Assembly (NCBI GenBank): GCA_947179155.2
Contig: OX359270.1
Coordinates: forward strand, 450,501 to 514,500
Direction: 5' to 3'
DNA length: 64,000 bases
DNA from: Hedera helix
Taxonomy: Eukaryota > Streptophyta > Magnoliopsida > Apiales > Araliaceae
Shown here piece after piece: positions 34,236 through 46,243 of this stretch (its first letter is position 1; every line of letters starts with the position of its first letter). A model generated the notes under the pieces. The model worked only from the letters and a program-made list of their open reading frames with translations. It was not told the DNA's origin and made no database searches. Position numbers and translations under genes: made by a program.

Positions 34236-37200
34236 TTCTCTAATTCCTGAATTGGGCTTGTATCCAACTGATCCAAAATTGTGGCTCATGCTCCTTAGCC
34301 TCCTCCTTAGGTCTGCTTAAGTTAGTTTCAGCCCAAACATCTTAGAGCAATCCATTGAGGCTTTGCTTGAACCTTTTAATTCTAGCCTTTGTAATTGGTC
34401 CAACTAGCACTTGAATTGGATCTCCCCACGCTCCTTTAGTCTTGTTTGAATTAGCCCAGTCATGTCCTCATCATTCCCTTTCTCTTGAGAAGGATTTGTC
34501 CTCAAATTGTCACCTACATCAAATGGACTTAGGTCAGTAACATTGAAAGTAGCACTAACACCATACTCACCTGGTAAATCCAATTTGTAGGCATTATCGT
34601 TGATGCGTTCAAGGACTTAAAAAGGACCATCCTCTCCTAGAAGCAACTTAGAACGCCTTTGGGTTGGAAATCGTTCTTTCCTCATATGCATCCATACCCA
34701 ATCTCCTAGTTCAAAAATTACTTGAAGGTGTCCCTTGTTGGCTTGCTTGACAAATTGCTTCGTCCTCCTTTTTATGTTGAGTCTTGCCCTTTCATGTATC
34801 TGCTTCACAAAATCATCCTTCTTTTTCCCATCTAAGTTAGTATATTCAGAAATAGGAATGGCGTTAGACCCAATGGAGTTACAGGATTAAAACCATATAC
34901 AACTTCAAATTGAGAAAAAATAGTAGCAGAATGAATATATCTATTATATGCAAATTCAACATGCGGTAAACACTTTTCCTAAGTTTTTATGTTCTTCTGA
35001 ATTATTGACCGTAACAATGTAGATAAAGTTTTATTCACTACTTCTGTTTGACCATCGATTTGGGGGTGACAAATAGTAGAAAATAACAATTTAGTTCCTA
35101 ACTTACACTACAAAGTTTTCCAGAAGTAACTCAAGAATTTTGCATCTCTATCCAATACAATTGTCCTAGACATGCCATGTAATCTAACAATTTCTTTAAA
35201 GAACAAATCTGCAACATAGGAAGTATCATCAGTTTTGCGACATGGAATAAAATGTGCCGTCTTTGAAAATCTATCCACAACCACAAAAATAGAATCATTA
35301 CCATGCTTAGACCTAGGTAAACCCAATACAAAATCCATAGATAGGTCAATCCACGGCTCACTAGGAATATGCAATGGTGTATAGAAATCATGGAGTTTCA
35401 TTCAGGATTTAGCTTGATGACATACGATACATCTACCACACAACTTCTCTAAATCTCGTTCCATGTGTAGCCAAAAAAAATGTTCTTGTAATATAGCCAA
35501 AGTTTTGTCCACACCAAAGTGTCCCATTAACCCCCCACCATGAGACTTTAAGTAATAATTCATGCAATGAACAAGTAGGTATGCATAATTTATTTTTATG
35601 AAATAAAAATCCATCATACCTAAAATACTTGCCCGCTGCATTCTTTTCACATGATCTAAACTCTTCATCAAAATCATGGTCTACAATATATAACTCTTTA
35701 ATTTGCTCAAAACCAAGCAATTTTTCATCAAGAGTTGAGATTAATACATATCTACGAGAAAGAGCATCTGCAATGATGTTTTCTTTACCTTGTTTATACC
35801 TGATGACGTAAGGAAATGTCTCTATAAACTCCATCCACCGCGTATGTCTCTTATTCAACTTTCAATGGACCTTCAAGTATTTCAATGACTCATGGTCCGT
35901 ATAGATCACAAACTCCTTAGGCCATAGGTAGTGTTGCCAGATTTCTAACGCATGAACCAAATCGTACAACTCCTTATCATCTATAGGATAGTTCAGAATG
36001 GCCCCACTCAACTTCTCATTAAAGTACGCCACTGGTTTTCCTTCTTGCATCAAGACAACTCCAACACCTACACCTGATGCATTACATTCAAGTTCAAAAG
36101 TTTTAGCAAAATTGGGTAAAATAAGCACATGAGCATTAGTTAATTTTTGTTTAATCAATTGAAAAGCTTCCTCCTGTTAATCTCCCCATTTGAATCCAAC
36201 GCTCTTCTTTATGACTTTAGTAAGTGGTGTAATGATGCTGCTAAAGTCCTTCACAAATCTTTGATACAAACTTGCGAGTCCAAGAAAACTTCGAACTTGA
36301 CTTGCGTTAGTAGGATTTGACCATTCTTGGATTGCATGTATCTTTTCTTCATCAACTTGTATCCCTTGTGAACTAACAACAAAACTAAGGAACACAACCT
36401 TATCTGTGCAAAACGTGCATTTATCCATGTTAGCAAATAACTTTTCTTTTCGAAGTACATCAAAAACAGATTTCAAATGCACTACGTGTTCTAAATTTTT
36501 GCTATACACTAGGATATCATCAAAGTAGAAAACTACAAATTTACCAACGAAAGATCGCAAAATATGGTTTGTTAATCTCATGAAAGTACTAGGTGCATTA
36601 GTTGATCCAAAAGGTAAAACTAACTACTCATATAAACCATATTTAGTTTTAAATGCAGTTTTCCACTCATCTCCTTCTTTCATGCGAATTTGATAATATC
36701 CACTTTTTAAATCAATTTTCGAAAATACACATGACCCATACAATTTATCCAACATCTCATCTAAGAGAGGAATAGGATGTCAATATTTTACCGTAATATT
36801 ATTTATCGCATGACAATCGTAGCACATTCGCCACTTCCCATCCTTCTTAGGCATTAGTATTACTGGAACAACACAAGGACTCTTACTTTCTCGAACGAAC
36901 CCTTTCTCCATCAGCTCTCCTACCTGCCTTTGCAACTCTTTTGTCTCATCTGGATTACTTTTATAGGCTGGTTGGTTCGGGATGGTAGCACCGAGTATGA
37001 AAGCTATCTGATGTTCAATTCCATGAATTGGTGGTAACCCTTATGGTAGCTCATCGGGGAACACATCAGCATATTCCTATAAAATAGACAACACAACACT
37101 AGGCAAAGCAGAGTTATTAATGTTAGTATTCAAAAATGCCTCCTTATACATAAATATAATCATCGACTGTCTAGAAATTAATGCTCTCCTCACATTACTC

Positions 37201-37580
37201 TTTTTTGCATAGATATTGGGGGTTTTCTCTTTTTTCTTCTCACTTTTCTCACCCTCACTTGTTTTCTTTCCTTCACTCTCTCTTTCATCTGTTCTCTCGT
37301 TTGTTTTCTTTTCCTCATCCTCTTTCTTGTGAACACTATCTTTTTGCAAATGCAATTTATCTTCATGCACTTGTCTTGGTGACATCGAGTTTAGAGTGAT
37401 AGAGCGGTGATTAAGCACGAGTACTTGTTTGTGAAGCCGTTATGCGTTACACATCTGTCAAATTTCCACGGCCTCCTAAGTAATAGATGACCTGCCTGCA
37501 TTGGAACTATGTCGCAAAGTACCTCATTCTCATACTTTCCAAAGCTGAATGGTACCCTCACTTGTCGAGTCACCTTTATC
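34236..37580 (-). pseudogene. pol: Gypsy pol: protease, RT, RNase H, integrase
   Basis: Protease remnant: VLCDIVPMQAGHLLLRRPW (about 37530-37470), followed by a Lys/Glu-rich linker. RT spans about 36960-36200 with the catalytic YFDDILVYS (about 36520). RNase H with VIYTDHESLKYLK follows (about 35880). Integrase has the HHCC end CGRCIVCHQAKS (about 35410), catalytic D in SMDFVLGLPR, and D near IVLDRDAKF. Its C-terminal part has LGDWVWMHMRKERFPTQRRS (about 34700) and SPFDVGDNLRTNP, running to about 34236. I saw no chromodomain. Several stops and shifts (for example after FKWGD at 36177 and after YLKVH at 35862) make it inactive. Confidence 0.9.
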
Positions 37581-37889
37581 TACCCACTATGCTTGATTGT
37601 TGGCAGACTTAGCTTTTCCACCATAATCATGCTTGCCACATTGTTACAACTTCCACCTCGATTACCACAACAGATCTTGCCATGACCAAGACACCTTGTG
37701 TGAAATAGGTTCTCTCATTGTGCCATGTCATCTTCTTTCACCTGCATATTGAAAGCTCTTCTATCGGAATAGCATCCTCTTCCTCATCGACCTCCTCCAA
37801 GGTTGGCATAGTGTCGGAATCATCCTCTTCCTCGGTCTCCACCTCACCATTATCCAACAAGATAATGGCTCGTTGATTAGGACATTGGT

Positions 37890-38993
37890 TTGCTATATGA
37901 CCTCTGCCTTAGCATTTAAAGCATTTTATATCATGGTTACGGTTAGTTGAAGGTTCAGTTTTACCTTTATTACCTCTATTTGGCACCTCCGATTTTGGCT
38001 CTGCCTTGGGATTACTTATGACTTGTTTCTCCTCCTCCTTTACAGCAATTGGCTTCCATGTTAAACTTGACGTGGAGACCGATCGTTGGCTTCCTCTACT
38101 TTTGAGTTGCTTCTCAATTTTGATGGTCATGTGTACTATATCCTCTAATTCCATATAATGTTGTCTCTCCACAAAGTCTGCAATCTCCCAATTTAATCCA
38201 GTTGAGAATCTTGCCATGGTGGCCTCTCGATCCTCCTCTATGTTGGCTCTGGTCATCAAGATCTCTATCTCCTTGTAGTAATCCTCCACACTTTGAGTTC
38301 CTTGCTTCAAAGTCTGCAATCTTTTGAATAGCTCCTGGCGGTAGTGTGATGGCACAAACCGCTTCTTCATCACGGCTTTCATCTCTGCCCATGTCTCAAT
38401 CGGTCTCTCACCACACCTCCTATTGATCCCCAATTGGTACCACCATACTATTGCATAGTTAGAGAATTTGATGGCCGCCAGTTTGACCTTATTGAGCTCG
38501 GAGTAATTGTGGCCCAATCTACCTTTTTCTCCCACTCCAAGTATGCCTCAGGATCATTCTTCCCCTGGAGAGATGGAATCTTCATCTTAATGTTGTCTAA
38601 GCTATTATCTTATCTGTTCCTATCTCCTCTAATCCTTCCTCCATATCTCCTTAGGTCACACTCCTCATCAGACCTACGCCATCCTCCATATCTCCCGTGG
38701 CCCATGTCTGGATCATGGTCCTCCTCCTCACTGACCCTACCTCCATAGTACTCCTCGTCCTCTATCTTAGCTCCCCTAGGCTGCATTCTTCCCTTTCTAC
38801 ATACACCAGTAGGATTTTGAGAATATTCTCCTCGTGTAACACTCATCTGATTAATGCGTTCATTCATTTGTTCCACTGTTAGGTTCAACCTCCTTGTAAA
38901 CTCCCCCATCATGGCCTCCATGTTGAATTTTGTAACCCCCTCTATCGATATTTCTCCAAAGATTCCTTTATCCTTTGTGTTAGAAATATTTCG
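37890..38993 (-). pseudogene. gag: Gypsy gag
   Basis: Begins after a 3' splice-like TTGTTTTGCAG at 38994. It has an N-terminal helical segment, an Arg/Asp/Glu-rich region (about 38800-38620), and the retrotransposon gag domain with KLAAIKFSNYAIVWWYQLG and SVEDYYKEIEILMTRANIEE (38520-38180). A basic tail leads to a zinc knuckle starting CFKC near 37915, where a stop interrupts. A frame change near 38560 splits the gag. An acidic stretch with DSDTMPTLEEVDEEED follows (about 37850-37760) before protease. Confidence 0.88.
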
Positions 38994-39184
38994 CTGCAAA
39001 ACAAGGGTTAGTAAAAAATTTCCTCACCATTCTAAACAATGTTTCACTTAACGCTCGTGTATACACGGGAATGGCTTTTTTCCTCTTTTGAGCTCACCTC
39101 TCTTTCCTTTTTCCCCTAAAATATTATACTTTTATGATCTTTTCTAGAACTAATTACTAATCAGTGTAATCTATTACATCCAAT

Positions 39185-39525
39185 CAAATGCATCAGAGAG
39201 AAAATGGATGCGGTGGACTTGGAAGATAAATATGTAAATTCAAAGATACTCAATTCAATGGTTGTTACTAATGAACTTTTCCATACTGCTATGGGAACTA
39301 GCAATCCATTTGTTATACATGAAACTGTTACTAGAGTTAGTTTGGAGAAGATGACACCAAATAGGAGAAATCATTTCAGCTTCATGATGTTTTCAATTTA
39401 GCTAATGAGAACTGAGCGGAAGATATGCCAAAGCTGACTGATCGAAAGGACAATGTCAAGTTAAAGTATCTTGTCCTATAGTTAGACTTAAGATTGATAT
39501 CACATCTAGTAGTGGTCATTGTCTC
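39185..39525 (+). pseudogene. KEA: KEA-type K+ efflux antiporter pseudogene, part 1
   Basis: Plus-strand reading in changing frames gives a segment equivalent to FQLHDVFNLANEN, then AEDMPKLTDRKDNV, then LDLRLISHLVVVIVS. These are the lumenal/cytosolic N-terminal part and the first membrane helix of the KEA4/5/6 group of plant cation/H+ antiporters (CPA2). An open frame from 39204 precedes it. The gene breaks at GTCTC (39521-39525), where a copia element inserted, and resumes at 44640. Confidence 0.82.
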
Positions 39526-40032
39526 TGTTGACAAATCAGGCTCACAAAATAAACACTAAGATAACACACACACACACACACACAAGTGTATGAGATAAAA
39601 ATAATGACACACAAGAATTTTACGTGAAAACCTAACTAGGAAAAAATCATGGGGAGAGATCTCAGAAATTCACTAAAAAATAATATGAAGAATTACAAAC
39701 TCTCTCAACTGAGAAATAAACTAACTGTTTAATCTCTCTCAGAAACCTTTCACTTTCATTTTCTCTCACTAAGCGTATCTAGCTCCTTTCTCTTTCTAGT
39801 TGCTAGCTCTTGGCTTTGTGTGTTGAAATGGAAGTAAACACTTCCTTTTATAGTGCAAAAGGAAAGGACAAAATCCCACAATTTATGGAACCAAATCAAG
39901 GACCAAATCCTTCCAAAATCAAATCCCATATTTCATGGAGCCAAAATTAAGATCAAATCCATCCATATCTTGCAATTTAATTTTCAAATCTTTGCCAAAT
40001 TTGAGACAATCTTTAACAATCTCCACCTTGGC

Positions 40033-43000
40033 TCATATTCTCCAAATATTACGTATTGTGAACTTCTTCGTGTTTGTGAATATATCCCTCTCTCTGGATA
40101 CTCCACTACGAACTCGGCAATTTATGAAGTGAACTAAGTCCAAACAATGCTTGAATTTTTTTGCTGTAACTGATTTTGTGAGCATATCTGCAACATTATC
40201 CTTTGTGTGAACTTTGCAAACTGCAATGTCACCATTATTCGGCCACTCACGAATTTTGTGATACCGAACATCTATATGTTTGGTCCTGGCATGGAACACT
40301 TGGTTCTTTGATAAATGAATAACACTTTAACTATCACATTGTATCTGGATACCACCCTGCTTGAAACCTAGTTCTTCAACTAATCCATTTAGCCATAAAG
40401 CCTCATTTTCTGCCTCTGTCAATGCCATATACTCAGCCTCCGTTGTTGATAATGCTACCGTAGACTGTAACACTGACCTCCAACATATACATCCTCCACA
40501 AAAGGTGTATACAAACCCTGTCGTAGATCTCATTGAATCTAGGTCTTCAGCATAATCTGAATCAACAAACCCTGTAACCTCACTTCTCGTAGTATCACGA
40601 TCAAACATAAGACCGTAATTGGTTGTACTTGCTAGATAATGAAAAATCCATTTAACAGCATTCCAACACTCTTTCCCTGGATTTGCCATATACCTACTAA
40701 CCATACTTACTGCATGTGAGATATCTGGCCTTGTATATATCATGGCATACATGAAACAACCCACCGCATTTGCATATGGTACTTTGGACATAGACTCCAC
40801 CTCATCCTCTGTCTGTGGGCCCAACTGTGAAGATAACTTGAAATGTGCTGCCAACTGGTTTAGCATTGTACATGTTAAACCTCTCTAAGAGCTTTTACAC
40901 ATATCCTTTTTGAGTTAACCACAACTTTCCTGCCTGACGATCTCTGTGAATTTTCATACCTAGGATCTTCTTGGCTGACCCAAGATCATTCATTTCAAAT
41001 TCACTGCTTAATAAATTCTTCAACTAAATAATATCTGTCATCCTCTTTGATGCTATCAACATGTCATCGACATATAACGTCAACAGTACTAGAGAACCAT
41101 CATCAAGCGATCTGAAATACTCAGAACGAGAGTAACCATGATCCACCATGAAGCTATCAAACCGCATGTACCACTGTCTCAGGGGTTGTTTCAAACCATA
41201 GAGAGACTTTTTCAAGCTACAAACTAAGACTTTTTTCCCTGGTTCAATAAACCCCTCCGGTTGCTTTATGTAGATCTTTATTTCTAAATCACCATGGAGA
41301 AGAGTTGTTTTCACATCAAGCTGCTCTAATTCCATATCCTGTTATGCTACGATAGACAAGATCAACCGAATCGATGCGTGTTTCACAACTAGTGAGAAGA
41401 TCTCATTGTAGTCGATTCCTTCTCTCTGAGAGAATCCTTTTACCACCAATCTGGCCTTAAATCTTTCACCTTCTTTATCGGACTGAGCTTCCTTTTTCCT
41501 GAACACCCACTTGCATCCTGTAGCCTTTGATCCTTTTGGAAGTTGAACTAACTCCTAAGTCTTGTTCTTCTGTAAAGACTCCATCTCTTCTGTCAGTTAT
41601 CGCCCATTTATCATTATCCTTGGACTGAATAGCGTCCTGAAAGCTAGTTGGATCTCTACTACCTACAATCAAGGCAAAGGCAACCATGTCTTCAAACTCT
41701 TATCTCTGCACTGGTTTGCTGACTCACCTTTCCCGGTCTCTAACAAGATTATAGGATCTCTCTTGGGGATCTGAAGGATGATCATTTTCAATCTCTTTAG
41801 CTTCTTTTATCTCTTCCAGAAGCTCCACCTCAACTAGGTGTTTTTGCAACTCATTTGCTATAGATTCTTCATTCTTGAATTTATTCAACATGTGTTTTCT
41901 CATTGAACACCACATCTCTGCTAACAACCTTCTTCTTGGATACTAGATCCCATAACCTATATCCCTTGACTCTCTCTTCATATCCAAGGAAAATGCACTC
42001 CTTTGACCTTGGATCAAGTTTAGACTATCGCTCCTCGACCGGCAGATGAACATAAGCTAAACAACCAAATATTTTCATTATAAAAAAATCAACTGGTTTC
42101 CCAGTCCATTTTGTAATTAATTCCAGCTGAAGGGGATCGATTTATCAGATAACAGGTTGTGTTGACTGCCTTGGCCCAAAAATTCTTGGATAAACCTGCA
42201 TTCAACCTCATGCATCTGGCTCGTTCCAATAAAGTTCTGTTCATTCTCTCTGCAACCCCATTTTGCTCTGGAGTTCTTTTAACTGAGAAGTGCCTGGTGA
42301 TACCTTCATCCTGGCAGAACTGTAGGGATGACCTGTCCTTGTATTCCATGCCATTATCTAATCTAAAGTACTTCAGCTTCTTTCCGGTTTGGTTTTCTAC
42401 TTTAGCTTTCCACTGCTTAAAGATTTTGAAAACCTCGGACTTCTGCTTCATAAAATACACCCATACCTTCTAGAGTAATCATCTATGAAGCTGACAAAAT
42501 AATGAGCTCCACCCATTGACTTATCCTTGATCGGGCCCCAAACATCTGAATGTACATAATCAAGTACATTCTTACTGGTATGTGCTCCTGCCTTGAAGCT
42601 GACCCTTCGTTATTTGTCGTACAAACAAAACTTGCAAAATTCCAAACTGCACGTTTTGACACCTTTCAACAACTGCCTTTTGTGAAGTTCTTTCATTCCA
42701 CCTTCACTCAAGTGACCAAGTCGCATGTGCCATAATTCTGTGCAATCACTGTTGCAATTATCCTGCACAGAAACCGCTGCTCTACCAGTAACTGTGTCCC
42801 CTATCAATTTGTAGAGGGTGCCCTTTTTCTGACCCTTCATAATTACCATTAAACCATTGGTAATTTTCATGACACCATCTCTGACTGAGATACTACATCC
42901 TATAGAGTCAACTACTCCAACCGATAGTAAGCTCTTTTTTAATTCTGGAATATACCTTACATCACCTAATGTTCTGACAAACCCATTAAACATTTTAACT

Positions 43001-44055
43001 TTGATGGTGCCTATTTCGGTAACTTTGCAGATTGCATTGTTACCCAATATCATAGAACCACCATTGTAGGATGTAAAAGTATCAAACCAATCCCTGTGAG
43101 GGGACATATGAAAAGAACAACCGGAATCCATGTACCAATCTGTAAAGCTGTTACTGTCTCTAATGGTTAAGAGATCACCTCGTGAAGCTTCATTTTCTGC
43201 CACTGTGTACAGCTCTCCGTCACTGCAGACATCCATTTTCTCAGCAACATTAGCAGAATTTTTAATCTGCTTACCTTTCTTCTTGTTCTCCTTTTTCAAC
43301 AATGGACAGTTATTTTTGAAGTGGCCCTTCTTGTGGCAATGATAACACTCAACATGAGATATATCCTTCTTGCCTGATCTCGATTTAAACCTTCCTCGTT
43401 CCTTGCTGAAATTCTTTTTCCGATTAGGACCCTTGCCACACCTATCTGAAAATGCAAGAAGACTGTCTCCTTGATCACTGGAAGTAGTGCCCCTAAACTT
43501 ATCCTAGTCCAGGACTACTGACATCACATCATCAACTGCAAGTTTTTCCTTCCCTAGAAGGAGAGTAGTCTAGAGAGTTGAGTATGAATATGGTAGAGAG
43601 ACCAGAAGCAATAAGGCTTTATCTTCTTCAGCCAGCTTCACATCTATACTGGTAAGCTGGATCACCAATCTATTAAACTTATTAATATGATTTGTCAAAT
43701 CTGACCCTTCTTCCATCCGAAGTCGGTACAATTCCTTCTTCAAATATAACTGGTTTGACAGAGACTTCGACTTGTAAACTTTCTCAAGTTTCTCCCATAA
43801 GTCTTTCGGAGAGGTTTCTGTCAAAACCTGATATTTTATCTGGTGCGCCAAACATAGTCTGATTGTTGCCACGGCCCTTGCTTCAAGTTCTGCCTATTTG
43901 TCTTCTGTCACATTTGCTGGTTTCTTCTTATTCCCTTATAGTGCCTTCGCCAATCCTTGTTGAACAAATACATCTTCGACCGTACTCTGCCAAATACTGA
44001 AATTTGACTTTCTATCAAATGGCTCAACATCGTACCTCATACTTGTGTTTGTCAT
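40033..44055 (-). pseudogene. gag-pol: Copia gag-pol polyprotein
   Basis: Starts at ATG 44055 (MTNTS then RYDVEPFDRKSNFSIWQ). Gag includes LCLAHQIKYQVLTE (43872-43570). The zinc knuckle CYHCHKKGHFKNNC is at about 43370-43320. Protease has the active-site MDSGCSFHMSPHRDWFDT (about 43140). The pre-integrase LWHMRLGHLSEGGM is at about 42720. Integrase has D in RLDNGMEY and E in PEQNGVAERMNRTLLERARC (about 42350-42220). RT has LDVKTTLLHGDLE and catalytic YVDDMLIAS (about 41050). RNase H has STTEAEYMALTEA (about 40420) and ends with a DMLTK motif near 40180. Stops at about 43900, 42089, 41340 and 40325, plus frame changes, show it is dead. Domain order PR-IN-RT-RH fits copia. Confidence 0.93.
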
Positions 44056-44176
44056 CTTTGTATTTGTGACCTGGGAGATTTCTCAATAAACGGATGGTTC
44101 CTAGACACCACCGGCGTGAACCAAAAGCTCTTGATACCAATTGTTGAGAAATCAGGCTCACAAAATAAACACTAAG

Positions 44177-44179
<3 letters not shown>

Positions 44180-44229
<50 letters not shown>

Positions 44230-44240
44230 ACACACACACA
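44180..44240. repeat. (AC)n microsatellite in copia LTR
   Basis: About 60 bases of AC with one interruption. The same site in the left LTR (39560-39584) is shorter, so the repeat changed length after insertion. Confidence 0.95.
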
Positions 44241-44639
44241 AGTGTATGAGATAAAAATAATGACACACAAGAATTTTACGTGGAAACCTAACTGGGAGAA
44301 AACCACGGGGATAGATCTCAGAAATTCAATAAAAAATAATATGAAGAATTACAAACTCTCTCAACTGAGAAACAAACTAACTGTTTAATTTCTCTCAGAA
44401 CCCTTTCACTCTCATTTTCTCTCATTAAGCTTCTCTAGCTCCTTTCTCTTTCTAGTTGCTAGCTCTTGGCTTGGTGTGTTGAAATGAAAGCAAACACTTC
44501 CTTTTATGGAACCAAATCAAGGACCAAATCCTTCCAAAATCAAATCCCATATTTTATAGAGCCAAAATCAAGATCAAATCCATCCATATCTTGCAATTTA
44601 ATTTTTAAATCTTTGCAAAATCTGAGACAATCTTCAACA

Positions 44640-45659
44640 GTCTCTATGACTTTTGGTGGCATTGACTTTGGTTATGTTGGATAATCGACTATTATTGGAT
44701 ATTTACTAACATGATCTGTTATTGGACCAGACGGTCTTAGTTTTGTCAGCGAAATGGTGTAAGTTGAGATAGTAGCTCAATTCAGTATTATTTTTCTTCT
44801 TTTGCTATGGGGCTAGATTTTTCTACAAAAAGGTTTCGTGTTATCCGAGCCGTTGATGTTTTAGGAGACCTCTTTTAAATATTTTTGTTTATGTACTTAA
44901 GTGGAATAACAACCTCGTTATCTAAAGGGCAAATGTTAAAGGAGATATTTGTTTCTGCATTCCTTTCTATGTCATTAACAACAGTGGTTTTTAAGTTTTT
45001 GACGTAAAGGAATATCATTAGTACTCTTTACGGGCAGGTCACTATTGGTACACTTATTCTATATGATTGTGTTGTGGGTTTATACTATTTGCATTGCTTC
45101 CGATTCTAAGCGGCTCCTCTGGAGTTCTTCAAGGAATGATGTCTATGGCAAAATCGTTGGTGATTTTGATTACATTTTTAGGCTAATTTGTCAATATTAT
45201 GCCATACGCTTGTACCTTGTTTTCTTAAGCTGATGATAAGTCTATCCTCACAAACCAATGAACTTTATCAATTGGCAATTGTGGCTTTCTGCTTGTTAGT
45301 TGTTTGGTGTAGTGATAATTGATCTTGCTCAACATACATTTGAATAGGTGGAGCCCATACATAACTTCTTTACTACTATTTTCCTTGCCTGCATTGGGAT
45401 GCTTATTCATGTTCATTTTCTTTGGAATCATGTTACTATATTAATAGCAACTGTTATTCTGGTGATTATTATAAAAGCCGCTATAGCAGCTATTATTCTA
45501 GTGATTATTATAAAAGCCGTTATTGTAGCAACAGTAGTCAAGGGATTTGGATACAATAACAAGGTTTCTCTTCTTATGGGAATGTCTCTGGTATAGATTG
45601 GGGAATTTGCTTTTGTTCTTTTAATTTGTGCTTCTAATCTTGATCTAGTTCATGGTAAA
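44640..45659 (+). pseudogene. KEA: KEA-type K+ efflux antiporter pseudogene, part 2
   Basis: Resumes directly after the copia element: TFGGIDFGYVG, then IGYLLT, VIGPDGLSFVSEMV, VEIVAQF (44650-44790). Later LKLMISLSSQTNELYQLAIV (about 45225-45285) and HTFE.VEPIHNFFTTIFLAC, IGMLIHVHFLWNHVTIL (45330-45440), then VVKGFGYNNKVSLLMGMSL and IGEFAF (to about 45615). These are the membrane helices of the cation/H+ exchanger domain. About 20 codons are missing near 45310. A unit of about 39 bp encoding VILVIIIKA is duplicated (about 45447-45530). Many stops are present. No introns are visible over the whole stretch, so it is probably a processed copy. Confidence 0.88.
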
Positions 45660-46208
45660 TTATACCACTCGTTTAAATCACAAAACAACGAATAAAATTA
45701 AACGTCAAACACAAATAAATCAAAAGAAAGTAATGGAAGAACACAAGAATTTTACGTGGAAACCCAATTGGGAAAAAACCACGGGGAAAGAGACGAATTC
45801 ACTAGTACGATAATTGTGTTTATAGACTTCCTTGTGAATAATAGAGAGCCTATATGCTGGAAAATAATGGTTCCGTAGGTAAAGACTAATAATAATAATA
45901 AAAGGTAAGTGTCCTCAATGCCTCCATGCAACATCATATATATAAGTGTACAGTCATCCGAAAGTGATTAGAATTAGAAGTACCATTCCGCGTAAAAACA
46001 CAGCTCATCAGTTAATAGATCCCACTCCAATTAGGTTTCTATATATCAACCAAATAAGGAAACAAAAACCCCTTAAAATAAGGATTCTAATACTTATATA
46101 TCCTAAACTAGATAAGAACCCATTTATCAAATTAAAGGCCCACTCAATAAAACAATATGGATCAGCCCAAACCCAGGCCCAAATAATCTCAGCCTAACAT
46201 TGCCCCTC

Positions 46209-46243
46209 ACTCTCCTACTTTAAAGAGCCTTAAATAGGAGAGT
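46209..46243 (-). promoter_or_regulatory. Hairpin abutting the polypurine tract of the second Tat element
   Basis: Read on the minus strand, ACTCTCCTATTTAA and TTAAAGTAGGAGAGT can pair over at least 9 perfect bp plus a G-T and two A-T pairs. The 3' arm runs into GAGGGGCAA and the LTR start TGTTAGG. Position, arms and spacing match the hairpin at 16477-16510, although the LTRs of the two elements are strongly diverged. Confidence 0.8.

Larger units (their letters stand above)
33144..39180 (-). mobile_element. Ty3/gypsy element, 5' LTR missing
   Basis: Minus-strand element with 3' LTR (33144-34143), polypurine tract AGGGGCAGGGGGGTTA, pol and gag in order, and a leader up to about 39180. No second LTR is present before the KEA pseudogene begins near 39185, so the 5' end was lost. 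It is closely related to the plus-strand element at 58881-63156: both share the leader, the intron end before gag, and gag and protease motifs. Confidence 0.88.
39526..44639 (-). mobile_element. Complete Ty1/copia (Tork/Tnt1-like) retrotransposon
   Basis: 5,114 bp, LTR 493 bp (39526-40018) and 498 bp (44142-44639), TGTTGA...AACA, with exact 5-bp target duplication GTCTC (39521-39525, 44640-44644). Primer-binding site TTGGTATCAAGAGC lies just inside the right LTR (reverse of about 44128-44141), and polypurine tract AAGGTGGAGAT just inside the left one. The LTRs differ by roughly twenty substitutions by eye, by the length of an AC microsatellite (longer on the right), and by about 34 bp missing from the right LTR near 44503. 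It split the KEA pseudogene. Confidence 0.95.

Noticed and set aside
34236..34620. Possible chromodomain after gypsy integrase
   Set aside because: The C-terminal sequence (SPFDVGDNLRTNP and a basic tail) has no recognisable chromodomain pattern.
44024..44266. Open frame rich in Val-Cys
   Set aside because: It is a translation of the AC microsatellite in the copia LTR.
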